In this document: positions 25,349 to 35,704 of the stretch, piece by piece
How positions within the stretch are numbered: position 1 is the first letter of the stretch
Layout: every line of letters begins with the position of its first letter
Source of the DNA: an uncultured Prevotella sp.
Lineage (GTDB): Bacteria; Bacteroidota; Bacteroidia; Bacteroidales; Bacteroidaceae
Direction: 5' to 3'
NCBI GenBank assembly: GCA_934254985.1
Contig: CAKQMS010000010.1
Coordinates: forward strand, 1 to 64,000
DNA: 64,000 nucleotides
Notes under the pieces: generated by a model
Seen by the model: only the letters and a program-made list of their open reading frames with translations
Told to the model about the DNA's origin: nothing
Databases searched by the model: none
Position numbers and translations under genes: made by a program

Positions 25349-27859
25349 TTATAGGTCATCGAAGTTTACTGCCTGTTCTTTTGGTTGTGTGCGTGGTTTC
25401 TCCTGACTTGGAGTCGATGTGCCATTAGCCGAAGAGTGGTTTTCACCCTCAGATTTAACGACACGATGTACAGGGTTACCATTCTCGTCGAGAACAATCT
25501 CTTCTTCTATTACGAGAGTGCTATCGTTGTCGAGAGTATCGTTCTTAGCACTTGGATAATAGCTTGCACATGTATACATGTCGGAAGTTATATCACTATC
25601 CTTAGGCTTATCGAATTTGCCACGATAATGAGCAAAAGCAGGATCGGCAAGAACAGACTGAAGGAAGTAGCCACAAATAGGGAGCGCAGTACGCGAACCT
25701 TGACCAAGAGCACCTGTACGGAAATGGATGCTACGATATTCGCCTCCTACCCATGCACCAACTACAAGCTTAGGACTAACGCCTACGAACCAAGCGTCGG
25801 AATGGTTGTTGGAAGTACCAGTCTTACCACCAAATTCGGTATCCTTGAATTGTCCCACATAGCCCCAAAGACTTTGCGAAGTTCCTCCAGGTTCCATCAT
25901 ACCTCCCTTGAGAAGTTGCTGCATGAAGAATGCACTCTTGTATGGAATAACTTGTTCGGCATCCTCAGGAGCACGATAAACCTCCTTGCCGTCGCGGTCG
26001 ACAATACGTGTCACCAATATTGGAGCATGATGACGACCATTATCAGCTACGGTACAATAAGAGTCGGCAAGTTCGAGGAGGTTCATATCACTTGAACCAA
26101 GAGCCAACGATGGAGTATCATCAAGTTTGCTGTCAACACCCATCTTGTGGGCTGTTTCTATGATGCGCTTGATGCCCATCTCCTGACCAAGACGAACGGC
26201 TACCGAGTTGATACTCTTAGCAAATGCACTCTTAAGAGCCATAGAGTCGCCAGAGAAAGAGCCGTTGGCGTTGCCTGGAGTCCAGGTAGTCATCTCGTGC
26301 TTCTTGCTGTCGTATACCTGCATAGAGATATATTCGTCGCGACGCTTGTCGCAAGGAGTTAATCCTTGGTTCATTGCTTCGGTATAAACAAAGAGCTTGA
26401 AGGTAGATCCAGGCTGGCGCATAGCTTTAACCTTGTCGTATTTCCAAGAATTGAAATCAATATCTCCAACCCATGCTTTCACAGCACCTGTTTGTGGTTC
26501 CATGGCAACCATAGCGCAATGCATGAATTTCACCATGTAGCGAATAGAGTCTAACGACGACATCTCCATCTCAATAGATCCCTTCTCATAGTCGAAGAGT
26601 TTAACCTTGTGAGGTTTGTTGAGATAATAGTTTATAGAGTCTTGGTTGTCTTCGAATTTTGCTTCCAACTGTTTATAGAAAGGCTGACGCTTAGCGATAT
26701 CCTCGATGAAGTTTGGTATTACTTTACCATGTTCGTCAATCCAAGGATCGTTGTTGCCCCAATGGTTTTTGAAGTTGCGTTGTATCTGCTTCATCTGCTT
26801 GATAGCAGCTTCTTCTGCATACTTCTGCATACGTGAATCGAGAGTGGTATAGATTTTAAGACCGCTACTATAGAGGTCGTAACCATTCTCCTCACACCAT
26901 GCCTTCAAGTCGTCAGCAACAGCCTGACGGAAGTATAGCGCCTTACCATCATAGTTGTTCTCTACCTTAAAGTCAAGCTTTATTGGTAGCTGCGATAGTT
27001 CCGAATAACGAGCCTTATCGAGGTCGTGATGATTAACCATATTCATCATCACAACATTTCGACGACGCAAGCTATTCTCAGGATGTGAGATAGGATTATA
27101 GTATGTTGTAGCCTTAAGCATACCCACAAGGATAGCACATTGGTCGGTAGTGAGCTCCTTTGGTGTGGTATTGAAATATGTCTTAGCAGCAGTCTTTATG
27201 CCAAAAGCGTTGGAACCAAAGTCAACGGTATTGGCATACATGGTGATGATTTCCTTCTTGCTATAGACGGTTTCAAGCTTTGTCGCAATAATCCACTCCT
27301 TGCTCTTCACGATAAGAATCTTAAGACCAGGAATCTTGCCAAGCAAACCTGTAGAATATTGCGAACGAACGCGGAACATATTCTTAGCAAGCTGCTGGGT
27401 GATGGTAGATGCACCACGACCATCATGACGAAGCAAGGCATCCTTAACGGCACCAAAAAGACCTATAGGGTCAATACCCATATGCTTATAGAAGCGCTCG
27501 TCTTCTGTATCTATAAGAGCACGCCAAAAGTCAGGAGCCACTTCTTCGTACTTTACTGGAGTACGGTTTTCGTTGAAGTATTTTCCTATCAATTCGCCAT
27601 CTGCACTATAAATCTCAGAAGCCTGACTTGTCTGAGGATCATTAATACCTGAGAAATAGCCTGGACTCTTACCGAAAAGCCAAAGGAAATTGATATCTAC
27701 TGCTCCAAGATAGAGGAACAGCATTACTATAAACGAAACAAAACCAACAAGGGTTTTTGTATACCAGGCACGTCCTCTGTAGAGCGACTTGTACCACGAC
27801 CAGAAAGTGCGCATCTTTGTTGCACACCAACTGCAAAAGCGTTTAATCTTCTTATACAT
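25349..27859 (-). CDS. Penicillin-binding protein 1A (bifunctional glycosyltransferase/transpeptidase)
   Basis: An 836-residue class A penicillin-binding protein. One membrane segment lies at ~37-55. The GT51 glycosyltransferase domain (~80-260) has catalytic Glu119 in TEDERFYKH, and GASTITQQLAKN. The transpeptidase domain (~440-730) has the SxxK motif with Ser485 and Lys488 in GSTFK, an SxN motif (SIN) and KTGT starting at Lys679. It polymerises and crosslinks peptidoglycan in the periplasm, anchored to the inner membrane. The C-terminal ~90 residues are acidic and then Pro/Ser/Thr-rich, likely disordered. It lies between miaA (53 bp upstream) and the PIF1-TPR gene (20 bp downstream). Confidence 0.93.
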   Translation of the reverse strand: MYKKIKRFCSWCATKMRTFWSWYKSLYRGRAWYTKTLVGFVSFIVMLFLYLGAVDINFLWLFGKSPGYFSGINDPQTSQASEIYSADGELIGKYFNENRTPVKYEEVAPDFWRALIDTEDERFYKHMGIDPIGLFGAVKDALLRHDGRGASTITQQLAKNMFRVRSQYSTGLLGKIPGLKILIVKSKEWIIATKLETVYSKKEIITMYANTVDFGSNAFGIKTAAKTYFNTTPKELTTDQCAILVGMLKATTYYNPISHPENSLRRRNVVMMNMVNHHDLDKARYSELSQLPIKLDFKVENNYDGKALYFRQAVADDLKAWCEENGYDLYSSGLKIYTTLDSRMQKYAEEAAIKQMKQIQRNFKNHWGNNDPWIDEHGKVIPNFIEDIAKRQPFYKQLEAKFEDNQDSINYYLNKPHKVKLFDYEKGSIEMEMSSLDSIRYMVKFMHCAMVAMEPQTGAVKAWVGDIDFNSWKYDKVKAMRQPGSTFKLFVYTEAMNQGLTPCDKRRDEYISMQVYDSKKHEMTTWTPGNANGSFSGDSMALKSAFAKSINSVAVRLGQEMGIKRIIETAHKMGVDSKLDDTPSLALGSSDMNLLELADSYCTVADNGRHHAPILVTRIVDRDGKEVYRAPEDAEQVIPYKSAFFMQQLLKGGMMEPGGTSQSLWGYVGQFKDTEFGGKTGTSNNHSDAWFVGVSPKLVVGAWVGGEYRSIHFRTGALGQGSRTALPICGYFLQSVLADPAFAHYRGKFDKPKDSDITSDMYTCASYYPSAKNDTLDNDSTLVIEEEIVLDENGNPVHRVVKSEGENHSSANGTSTPSQEKPRTQPKEQAVNFDDL

Positions 27860-27912
27860 ACTTATGCCTAATTAGCAAATTATACATACAAAAGTAATAA
27901 TAATAACGACAA

Positions 27913-28824
27913 CTATAGCGAATTGTCGATATATTTTATGATTTCTTCAATATTATCGGGCGAAAACCAACGGATATTCTCATCTTTCTTAAACCAAGTG
28001 AGCTGTTTGCGCATATATCGACGTGAATTTGATTGTATCTGTCGGATAGCCTCGTCGCGATCTATCGCACCATCAAAATAAGCAAACATCTCTTTATAAC
28101 CTACGGTATTCAAAGAATTGCAAGAGCGTTTATGATATACACGTCGGGCTTCGTCTTCTAAGCCTTGTTCCATCATCATAAGAACCCTGCGATTTATTCT
28201 ATCGTACATTTCTTCACGATCGCGGTTGAGTCCAATCTTCAAGATATTAAACGGACGTTGCTTCACGGAGTTTGTACGAAAGGAAGTATATGTGGTACCT
28301 GTCTGATGACATATTTCTAAAGCATGAACAACACGACGCGGATTATTACGGTCTACAATAGCCCAATGCTCTGGATCAAGCTCTTTGAGTTCTGCAACCA
28401 AAGCTTCAAGACCTTCGTTCGCAAGTCTTTGCTTCATCATCTCGCGTATGTCTTCTCGTATGGTAGGAATATCATCAATACCTTTACATACAGCATCAAT
28501 ATACATCATCGAACCACCAGACATCAAGGCAACATGATTTTCATGGCTATCGTCTGAAAACATTTGCTGAAGCAACTTCATCACATCTTCTTCATAAAGT
28601 GATGCGCTATAATAGTCGTCGAGGGTGTGGTTTCCAACAAAATAATGGTAAACACGCTTCTGCTGCTCAGGGGTAGGGGCTGCCGTTCCTACAGGCAGTT
28701 CTTTAAAGATTTGACGCGAGTCGGCATTTATTATTGATACGCCAAGATGTTCGGCAATATCAAGACAAAGTTCAGACTTGCCAACGCCTGTAGGACCAAC
28801 GATTACTATCAAGGTGTTTCTCAT
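27913..28824 (-). CDS. miaA: tRNA dimethylallyltransferase
   Basis: A 303-residue enzyme that adds a dimethylallyl group to N6 of adenosine 37 in tRNAs reading codons that start with U. The P-loop GPTGVGKS (10-17, Lys16) is followed by [18 protein letters not shown], the substrate-binding region and [24 protein letters not shown] and [18 protein letters not shown] are also typical. Length is normal. It starts at 28824; the 194-bp gap to lpxA contains no gene, only AT-rich DNA and a weak small palindrome near 28912-28925, so miaA may have its own promoter. PBP1A follows 53 bp later. Confidence 0.95.
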   Translation of the reverse strand: MRNTLIVIVGPTGVGKSELCLDIAEHLGVSIINADSRQIFKELPVGTAAPTPEQQKRVYHYFVGNHTLDDYYSASLYEEDVMKLLQQMFSDDSHENHVALMSGGSMMYIDAVCKGIDDIPTIREDIREMMKQRLANEGLEALVAELKELDPEHWAIVDRNNPRRVVHALEICHQTGTTYTSFRTNSVKQRPFNILKIGLNRDREEMYDRINRRVLMMMEQGLEDEARRVYHKRSCNSLNTVGYKEMFAYFDGAIDRDEAIRQIQSNSRRYMRKQLTWFKKDENIRWFSPDNIEEIIKYIDNSL

Positions 28825-29018
28825 CTATATAAAAAACTTGATGACAAAAAATGGGAACTAATAATTAAAAGAAAAAGGAATATAGAAGACACATTCACAA
28901 ATGTTAGTTTGGATGATGTCATCTAAATTCCTTTCACTATTTAGTTGTAATATCTCTCAATATTATTACTATAAACTCTCGTTTGTTTTCACAATTCGAT
29001 ATCTATCAGAATATACTA

Positions 29019-29789
29019 TTATCTGATGATGCCTCGCTTTGAAGTTGTAACGAAGTCGATGAGATATTGAATTTCAGGAGTAACCTCCATATTTGCCTTT
29101 ATCTCTTCCAAGCCTTCTTTGAGGATGCCTTTAGAATAGAGCAAACGATAAGCATCATGGAGCTTAGTAATAAGCTCGTTGCTGAAGCCACGACGGCGAA
29201 GACCTACGAGGTTCAAACCGCAATATTTAGTTGGCTCTTTGCCTGCTATGACGTAAGGAGGGATATCCTGGCTGAAACGGCAACCACCCTGAATCATCAC
29301 GTAACCGCCGATATGGCAGAACTGATGAACGAGAACGTTGGCACTAACGATAGCATTATCGTCAACGACAACCTCGCCAGCAAACTTAGTAGAGTTACCA
29401 ATTATAAGTCCACTTCCTAGCTCGCAATCGTGAGCCACATGCACACATTCCATCAATAGGTTGTTGCTTCCTACCACGGTCTTACCCTTAGAAGCTGTAC
29501 CGCGAGAAATAGTTACGTTCTCTCTGATACTGTTGTTGTTACCAACTTCGCAGGTTGTTTCTTCACCACGGAACTTCAAGTCTTGTGGCTTAGTAGAGAT
29601 GCTGGCACCAGGGAATATCTCGTTGCCGTCACCAATACGTGCGCCTACATGTATAGTAACACTATTTTGGAATACGTTATTATTGCCGATAACAGTATCA
29701 CGGTCGATATAGCAGAAAGGACCGATTATGTTGTTGTCTCCGAGTTTTGCCTCAGGATGTACAAATGCTAAAGGACTAATCTGATTCAT
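29019..29789 (-). CDS. lpxA: UDP-N-acetylglucosamine acyltransferase
   Basis: A 256-residue left-handed beta-helix acyltransferase doing the first step of lipid A synthesis: 3-O-acylation of UDP-GlcNAc from 3-hydroxyacyl-ACP. Hexapeptide repeats run from residue ~10 to ~185 (IGPFCYIDRDTVIG, VGNNNSIRENVTISRG), and the catalytic His lies in CVHVAHDCELGSG. GLNLVGLRRRGFS marks the C-terminal helical domain of LpxA. It follows lpxC-fabZ by 5 bp, the end of a lpxD, lpxC-fabZ, lpxA operon. Cytosolic enzyme. Confidence 0.96.
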   Translation of the reverse strand: MNQISPLAFVHPEAKLGDNNIIGPFCYIDRDTVIGNNNVFQNSVTIHVGARIGDGNEIFPGASISTKPQDLKFRGEETTCEVGNNNSIRENVTISRGTASKGKTVVGSNNLLMECVHVAHDCELGSGLIIGNSTKFAGEVVVDDNAIVSANVLVHQFCHIGGYVMIQGGCRFSQDIPPYVIAGKEPTKYCGLNLVGLRRRGFSNELITKLHDAYRLLYSKGILKEGLEEIKANMEVTPEIQYLIDFVTTSKRGIIR

Positions 29790-29794
29790 TATTC

Positions 29795-31186
29795 TTATTT
29801 ATTCTTTACGATTTGTGCAGTAAATGTTGCTTCCGAAACTACCTTGTCGCCTACAAACATGTAACCCTTCATAGAGCTTATACCATGGCGTACAGGAGCA
29901 AGAAGTTCAACCTTGAAGAGTAGGGTGTCGCCAGGAACTACCTTCTGGCGGAACTTCACTTCATCGATACGCAAGAAGTAAGTAGACCAACGCTCAGGTT
30001 CTTCAACCTGATTTAGTACCAACAATCCACCACATTGCGCCATAGCCTCAATCTGCAATACTCCTGGCATTACAGGCTCTTTAGGGAAGTGACCTACAAA
30101 GAAAGGTTCGTTGGCTGTTACGTTCTTAACACCTACGATACTTGTAGAACCTACGGCAATAATCTTGTCGACTAACTGCATAGGGTAGCGATGTGGTAAC
30201 AGTTCGCGTATGCGAATATTGTCCATTACAGGTGCATCGTTAGGGTTGTAAACAGGAGCTTGAATCTCGTGTTTACGAATTTCCTTGCGCATCAAACGAG
30301 CAAACTTGTTGTTGATGGTATGACCAGGACGAGTAGCCACGATACGACCCTTGATAGGTTTGCCGATAAGTGCCATATCACCAATGATATCAAGGAGCTT
30401 ATGGCGAGTACACTCGTTTTCCCACATCAAAGGCTTGTGCTGGATGTAGCCAATCTTCTTAGCATCCATGTGAGGAACGTTAAGTACGTCTGCAAGCTGA
30501 TCAAGCTTCTCTTGAGTTACCTCGCGCTCATAGATAACAATAGCGTTATCCAAATCGCCACCCTTTATAAGGTTTGCTTCAAGCAAAGGTACGATATCGC
30601 GAACAAACACGAATGTGCGGGCAGGAGAAATCTCCTCACTAAAGTTGCGAATATCGTCGAGAGTTGCAAACTGGCTATTGATGAACTTAGACTGGAACGA
30701 GCACATAGCTGTGATGGAGAATTGCTCATCTGGTAATATTGTGATGCAAGAGCCAGTTTCTGGGTCCTTAACCTCTATCTTATGCTTGATGATATAATAG
30801 TCTTTAGGAGCATTCTGCTCTTCGATTCCAACCTCGTTGATTTTCTGTACATACTGAGTTGCAGAACCATCGAGGATAGGGAACTCAGGACCATTAACCT
30901 GAATCAAGCAGTTGTCGATGCCAAGGGCATAAAGGGCTGCCATACCATGTTCAATAGTAGAAACGCGGATGTTGCCTTCACCAAGCACGGTACCACGCTG
31001 AGTATCAACCACCTTCTCTGCTATAGCGTCGATAATAGGAGCGCCTTCAAGGTCGGTACGTTGAATTTTATATCCTGTATTTTCAGGTGCAGGATTGAAG
31101 ACTACAGTTAGGCTTAATCCTGTATGTAATCCTTTTCCGAAGAGGGAAAAGCTACCTTTCAAGGTTGTTTGTTTTTGTGCGTCCAT
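29795..31186 (-). CDS. lpxC: LpxC-FabZ fusion: UDP-acyl-GlcNAc deacetylase / 3-hydroxyacyl-ACP dehydratase
   Basis: A 463-residue fusion typical of Bacteroidota. Residues 1-~305 are LpxC, the committed zinc deacetylase of lipid A synthesis: STIEHGMAALYALGIDN holds a zinc His, and HKLLDIIGDMALIG the second motif. Residues ~315-463 are FabZ, dehydrating 3-hydroxyacyl-ACP: LPHRYPMQLVDKI with the catalytic His and GHFPKEPVMPGVLQIEAMAQ with the catalytic Glu. Joining them may balance the use of 3-hydroxyacyl-ACP between lipid A and fatty acids. It lies 14 bp after lpxD and 5 bp before lpxA. Confidence 0.96.
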   Translation of the reverse strand: MDAQKQTTLKGSFSLFGKGLHTGLSLTVVFNPAPENTGYKIQRTDLEGAPIIDAIAEKVVDTQRGTVLGEGNIRVSTIEHGMAALYALGIDNCLIQVNGPEFPILDGSATQYVQKINEVGIEEQNAPKDYYIIKHKIEVKDPETGSCITILPDEQFSITAMCSFQSKFINSQFATLDDIRNFSEEISPARTFVFVRDIVPLLEANLIKGGDLDNAIVIYEREVTQEKLDQLADVLNVPHMDAKKIGYIQHKPLMWENECTRHKLLDIIGDMALIGKPIKGRIVATRPGHTINNKFARLMRKEIRKHEIQAPVYNPNDAPVMDNIRIRELLPHRYPMQLVDKIIAVGSTSIVGVKNVTANEPFFVGHFPKEPVMPGVLQIEAMAQCGGLLVLNQVEEPERWSTYFLRIDEVKFRQKVVPGDTLLFKVELLAPVRHGISSMKGYMFVGDKVVSEATFTAQIVKNK

Positions 31187-31200
31187 AATGGATAATATCT

Positions 31201-32235
31201 TTATTTTGTTTTTTTCAATTCGTCAACTTCCTTCTGCAATTTCTGAATTTGCTTATAGAGGTCTGGAAGTCTTTGGAAGATAGCCTGTGACTTGAAGTAA
31301 GGCAACTTCTCCATAGGAGGTGTACCGATAAGAGTCTGATCATCTTTCAAGCTACTTGGCACACCTGATTGTGCTCCAAGGAACACCTTGTTACCAATAG
31401 TGATATGACCGGCAATTCCAACCTGACCGCCAAACATACACCATTGACCAACCTTAGTGGAACCAGCAACACCAACCTGAGCGCTCATCACGGTATTTGC
31501 ACCAATATCGGTATTGTGGGCAATCTGTACAAGGTTATCGAGCTTAACGCCTTTGCGAACGTATGTGCTACCCATGGTAGAACGGTCGATACAGGTATTT
31601 GCGCCTATCTCTACATCATCTTCAATAGTTACGATACCAATCTGTGGAATCTTATCATAGCCATTCTCTGAAGGAGCGAAACCGAAGCCATCCGAACCTA
31701 CTACGCTACCTGCATGAAGGGTCACACGATTACCAACATGACAATCATGATAGATAGTAACGTTAGGATAGAACAAGCAGTCGTTGCCAACCTTGGCATT
31801 TTCGCAGATAACAACATTTGGATAAATCTGGCATCCGTCGCCAATAACAACATTATCGCCAATATATGCGAATGCACCAATATATACATTTTCGCCAATC
31901 TTTGCCGAAGGAGAAACGAAAGCCAAAGAATCGATACCTGTCTTCTTAGGCTTCATAGATTCGTAGAGCTGCAAAAGCTTAGCCACGCATTCGTATGCGT
32001 TGTCTACCCTGACAAGGGTAGCCTTGGTAGGCTTTTCAAGTTCTACACTCTTATCCACAAGCACAATGCTTGACTCTGTGTCATAGATATAATGTGTATA
32101 TTTAGGATTTGAAAGGAACGAAATAGCACCAGGCTTTCCATCCTCAATCTTAGCAAATGTGTTAACAGTAGCGTTTTCGTCACCTTCAATAACGCCCTGT
32201 ACGAACTGGGCAATTTGCTTAGCTGAAAATTCCAT
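31201..32235 (-). CDS. lpxD: UDP-3-O-acylglucosamine N-acyltransferase
   Basis: A 344-residue acyltransferase for the third step of lipid A synthesis, moving a 3-hydroxyacyl chain to the 2-amino group. Residues 1-~100 form the uridine-binding domain ([22 protein letters not shown]); hexapeptide repeats follow to ~310, with the catalytic His in [13 protein letters not shown], and the [19 protein letters not shown] signature is present. A C-terminal helix ([20 protein letters not shown]) closes it. It is first in the lpx operon; a -7 box is at 32264-32271. A hairpin at 32294-32338 separates it from pyrF. Confidence 0.96.
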   Translation of the reverse strand: MEFSAKQIAQFVQGVIEGDENATVNTFAKIEDGKPGAISFLSNPKYTHYIYDTESSIVLVDKSVELEKPTKATLVRVDNAYECVAKLLQLYESMKPKKTGIDSLAFVSPSAKIGENVYIGAFAYIGDNVVIGDGCQIYPNVVICENAKVGNDCLFYPNVTIYHDCHVGNRVTLHAGSVVGSDGFGFAPSENGYDKIPQIGIVTIEDDVEIGANTCIDRSTMGSTYVRKGVKLDNLVQIAHNTDIGANTVMSAQVGVAGSTKVGQWCMFGGQVGIAGHITIGNKVFLGAQSGVPSSLKDDQTLIGTPPMEKLPYFKSQAIFQRLPDLYKQIQKLQKEVDELKKTK

Positions 32236-32263
32236 ATTTGTTTAATCGTTATGTTATAATTTG

Positions 32264-32271
32264 CAAATATA
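32264..32271 (-). promoter_or_regulatory. -7 promoter box of the lpx operon
   Basis: CAAATATA on the plus strand reads TATATTTG on the minus strand, 28 bp upstream of the lpxD ATG. Only a partial -33 element (CAA at 32290-32292) is present. Confidence 0.5.
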
Positions 32272-32293
32272 GCAATTTTTGCTGATATACAAT

Positions 32294-32338
32294 AAGGACT
32301 TGGATAATATTTGCGTTTTTTTTATTATCCAAGTCCTT
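32294..32338. terminator. Hairpin terminator after pyrF
   Basis: A perfect 16-bp stem (AAGGACTTGGATAATA and its complement) with a T-rich 13-nt loop. It lies downstream of pyrF on the minus strand, just ahead of the lpxD promoter, and probably ends the phoH-to-pyrF transcript. Confidence 0.6.
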
Positions 32339-32411
32339 AAATACTATATATTTGGTATTTTTACGCCAAAATACTACAAAATAAAGCCAACATTAATATG
32401 TTATAATACTA

Positions 32412-33236
32412 TTATGCCAACTTTGCCAATTCTGCAGCCATTTGCTCCTGCAACTCCTTAGCTTTCTGACCTGCTACCTCAGCAAAGTCTTCGCCCTTGC
32501 TTGCGTAGATGATACCTCGTGAAGAGTTTACGAGCAAACCGCAATCCTTGGTCATACCATATTTGCATACTTCCTGAAGGCTACCACCCTGAGCACCTAC
32601 GCCAGGAACAAGCAAGAAGTGAGTAGGGGCACACTTACGAATGTCGGCAAACATAGCACCCTGTGTAGCACCAACGACATACATCATGTTCTCGTCATTT
32701 CCCCATTCTTGGCTCTTCTTCAAGACTTTCTCAAACAGGCGTTCGCCATTTGCGTCTGCTGTTAGCTGGAAGTCGTGAGAACCCTTATTGCTTGTCAATG
32801 CCAACAATACAACCCATTTTCCTTCATATGTAAGGAATGGAGTTACACTATCTTCGCCCATGTATGGAGCAACAGTCAAAGCTTCTACATTATATTCCTC
32901 GAAGAAAGTCTTTGCATACATAGCTGACGTGTTGCCGATATCGCCACGCTTAGCATCTGCTATGATGAAATGATTTGGATAATTCTTCTTCAAATAGTCA
33001 ACTGTTTTCTCGAAAGCTACAAGACCCTTTACACCATAAGCCTCATAGAAAGCGAGGTTTGGCTTGTATGATACACAATAGTCGGCAGTAGCGTCGATAA
33101 TAGCCTTGTTGAATTCAAAGATTGGATCTTCCATTTCTGCAATATGCTGTGGCATCTTGCTGATATCTGTATCAAGACCTACACACAAGAATGATTTCTT
33201 GCTAAAAATCTGTTCTACGAGTTGTTTTCTGTTCAT
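32412..33236 (-). CDS. pyrF: Orotidine 5'-phosphate decarboxylase
   Basis: A 274-residue enzyme of pyrimidine synthesis converting OMP to UMP. The catalytic DAKRGD lies at 94-99 with Lys96; [10 protein letters not shown] at the start and [12 protein letters not shown] near the end are typical of the longer type 2 family, which matches the length. It is the last gene of the run phoH-purC-ubiE-aroE-purM-prfA-pyrF, 87 bp after prfA. The strong hairpin at 32294-32338 follows. Confidence 0.95.
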   Translation of the reverse strand: MNRKQLVEQIFSKKSFLCVGLDTDISKMPQHIAEMEDPIFEFNKAIIDATADYCVSYKPNLAFYEAYGVKGLVAFEKTVDYLKKNYPNHFIIADAKRGDIGNTSAMYAKTFFEEYNVEALTVAPYMGEDSVTPFLTYEGKWVVLLALTSNKGSHDFQLTADANGERLFEKVLKKSQEWGNDENMMYVVGATQGAMFADIRKCAPTHFLLVPGVGAQGGSLQEVCKYGMTKDCGLLVNSSRGIIYASKGEDFAEVAGQKAKELQEQMAAELAKLA

Positions 33237-33323
33237 GATTATTCTATTGTTTTTGAACTTTTTAGTTGTTAAACTCCAAGTTTCAGGAAATTATTTACTC
33301 TCTGTAAGTAGCTAAAAAGCATC

Positions 33324-34436
33324 TTACAATTCATTTTCCTTCATCTTTTCTGCATTCTCAGCCACGGTCAATGCGTCAATCATATCTTGGATGTTGCCGC
33401 CAAGAAAACCTTGAAGGTCATGAGTGGTATATCCAATACGATGGTCTGTCACACGACCTTGAGGGAAGTTATATGTACGAATCTTTGCACTACGGTCGCC
33501 AGTAGAAACAAGGCTCTTACGGCGGTTAGCGATATCGTCTACATATTTCTGATGTTCCTTATCATAAATAAATGTACGCAAGCGCGAAAGAGCACGTTCC
33601 TTATTCTTAGGTTGGTCGCGGGTTTCGGTACACTCGATAAGGATTTCTTCTGTTTCGCCAGTATTTGGATTCTTCCACATATAGCGCAAACGCACACCAG
33701 ACTCTACCTTATTTACGTTCTGACCACCGGCACCACTTGATCGGAAGGTATCCCACTTGATTTCTCCCTCGTTGATGCTTACCTCAAACTTGTCTGCCTC
33801 TGGCAATACGGCTACAGTAGCAGCAGATGTCTGCATACGCCCATTTGATTCTGTTACAGGAACTCGCTGAACACGATGTACTCCTGACTCATATTTCAAA
33901 GTACCATATACATCTTCGCCACTTACAGCAAAGTCAATCTCCTTATAACCGCCTACAGCACCTTCGCTTACGTCGGTTACTGAAAGTTGCCAACCCTTAG
34001 ATTCGCAATAGCGCTTATACATCTGGAACAAGTCGCCAGCAAACAGGCAAGCCTCGTCGCCACCTGTTCCTGCACGAATTTCCATCTGTACATTCTTTGC
34101 ATCCTCAGGATCTTTTGGAACGAGCAATATCTTTATCTCTTCCTCTAGTTTTGGCTGCAATTCTTCGTTGGTTGTCAATTCTTCACGAGCCATCTCCTTC
34201 ATTTCAGGATCGCTCTCATTAGCAAGGATATCTTTTGCCTCGCTAATAGAATTAAGACAATTAATATATCTCTTACGGGCGTTCATAATGTCGCCCAAAT
34301 CCTTGTACTCTTTAGTCAGACGTACGTATCTCTGCTGGTCGGCAATTACTGAAGGGTCAGTAATGAGTGTCGACACTTCCTCGTAACGGCTCTCAAGTCC
34401 GTCGAGTTTCTCCAAGATGCTGTTATTCTCTGGCAT
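33324..34436 (-). CDS. prfA: Peptide chain release factor 1
   Basis: A 370-residue release factor recognising UAA and UAG. The GGQ peptidyl-hydrolysis motif is at 237-239 (GAGGQNVNKVES), and the codon-recognition PxT motif is Pro193-Val-Thr195 in VPVTESNGR, which marks RF1 rather than RF2. No programmed frameshift is needed, as expected for RF1. It follows purM by 15 bp and precedes pyrF by 87 bp. Confidence 0.95.
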   Translation of the reverse strand: MPENNSILEKLDGLESRYEEVSTLITDPSVIADQQRYVRLTKEYKDLGDIMNARKRYINCLNSISEAKDILANESDPEMKEMAREELTTNEELQPKLEEEIKILLVPKDPEDAKNVQMEIRAGTGGDEACLFAGDLFQMYKRYCESKGWQLSVTDVSEGAVGGYKEIDFAVSGEDVYGTLKYESGVHRVQRVPVTESNGRMQTSAATVAVLPEADKFEVSINEGEIKWDTFRSSGAGGQNVNKVESGVRLRYMWKNPNTGETEEILIECTETRDQPKNKERALSRLRTFIYDKEHQKYVDDIANRRKSLVSTGDRSAKIRTYNFPQGRVTDHRIGYTTHDLQGFLGGNIQDMIDALTVAENAEKMKENEL

Positions 34437-34451
34437 TTTGTATTTATATGA

Positions 34452-35615
34452 TTAATAATTGAATTCTCCAAATTCAGACTTAATAGTAAGGCTCTTTTCA
34501 CCCTCTTCGATATGACCAACAATCTGAGCGTCAATATTGAAGCTACGGCTAATTTCGATAACCTTCTCGGCAACTTCAGGGCGAACATATATCTCCATAC
34601 GATGACCCATGTTGAATACCTGATACATTTCCTTCCAGTCAGTACCAGAGCAGTCGTGGATAGCTTTAAACAATGGAGGTACAGGGAACATATTGTCCTT
34701 AACAACCTTACAATTGTCACCAACAAAGTGAAGAACCTTGGTCTGAGCACCACCTGTACAATGAACCATACCATGAATTTCAGGACGAAGCTCATCAAGC
34801 AACTTCTTAATAACAGGTGCATAAGTACGAGTAGGAGAGAGCACAAGCTGACCTGCGTCAATGTCTACGCCCTCAACGCTATCTGTGAGTTTATATTTTC
34901 CGCTATAAACCAATTCGTCAGGCACTGCATGGTCGAAGCTTTCAGGATATTTCTCTGCAAGATATTTTGCAAATACATCGTGGCGAGCACTTGTCAATCC
35001 ATTTGAGCCCATTCCTCCGTTATATTTCTTTTCGTAGGTTGCTTGACCTGTTGAACTCAAACCTACAATAACATCGCCAGGTTTAATATTTGCGTTGTCG
35101 ATAACATCGCTACGCTTCATACGACAAGTAACGGTAGAATCGACAATTATTGTACGCACAAGGTCGCCAACGTCAGCAGTTTCGCCACCTGTAGGATAGA
35201 TTCCTACGCCCATCTCGCGAAGTTCTGAAAGCAATTCGTCTGTACCATTAATGATAGCAGAGATTACTTCTCCTGGAACGAGCATCTTGTTGCGTCCGAT
35301 GGTGCTTGATACAAGAATGTTGTCAACAGCACCCACACAAAGCAAGTCGTCGGTATTCATTACTATTGCATCCTGTGCAATACCTTTCCAAACATTTAGG
35401 TCACCAGTTTCTTTCCAATACATGTATGCCAAGCTCGACTTAGTGCCAGCTCCATCAGCATGCATGATATTGCAATATTCTGGGTCGCCACCCAATACGT
35501 CGGGAATAATCTTACAGAAAGCTTGTGGATACAAACCTTTGTCGATGTTTTTAATAGCGTTATGAACATCTTCTTTTGCGGCGCTAACGCCACGCATCAT
35601 ATACCTATTGTTCAT
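34452..35615 (-). CDS. purM: Phosphoribosylformylglycinamidine cyclo-ligase
   Basis: A 387-residue AIR synthetase acting in purine synthesis: ATP-driven closure of FGAM to AIR. Family phrases include the N-terminal RGVSAAKEDVHNAIKNI, HADGAGTKSSLAYMYWKE, NTDDLLCVGA, GIYPTGGETADVGD and CTGGAQTKVLHF. The sequence is the divergent form found in Bacteroidota, longer than the E. coli enzyme (345). It follows aroE by 89 bp and precedes prfA by 15 bp; grouping with purC in the same run gives a purine flavour to the cluster. Confidence 0.9.
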   Translation of the reverse strand: MNNRYMMRGVSAAKEDVHNAIKNIDKGLYPQAFCKIIPDVLGGDPEYCNIMHADGAGTKSSLAYMYWKETGDLNVWKGIAQDAIVMNTDDLLCVGAVDNILVSSTIGRNKMLVPGEVISAIINGTDELLSELREMGVGIYPTGGETADVGDLVRTIIVDSTVTCRMKRSDVIDNANIKPGDVIVGLSSTGQATYEKKYNGGMGSNGLTSARHDVFAKYLAEKYPESFDHAVPDELVYSGKYKLTDSVEGVDIDAGQLVLSPTRTYAPVIKKLLDELRPEIHGMVHCTGGAQTKVLHFVGDNCKVVKDNMFPVPPLFKAIHDCSGTDWKEMYQVFNMGHRMEIYVRPEVAEKVIEISRSFNIDAQIVGHIEEGEKSLTIKSEFGEFNY

Positions 35616-35704
35616 GGAGTGATGTTGTGTATTATTTAATTGTTTATTATTATCAATTTTATCGTAAGAACTGCTATAATGAGCAATCCTTTAGGGTGTT
35701 GTAC

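Noticed and set aside
28825..29018. Possible small RNA between miaA and lpxA
   Set aside because: Only an AT-rich stretch and a weak 8-bp palindrome are seen; no promoter-terminator pair supports an RNA gene.
33324..34436. Programmed frameshift as in release factor 2
   Set aside because: The PVT motif identifies release factor 1 and the frame is continuous.
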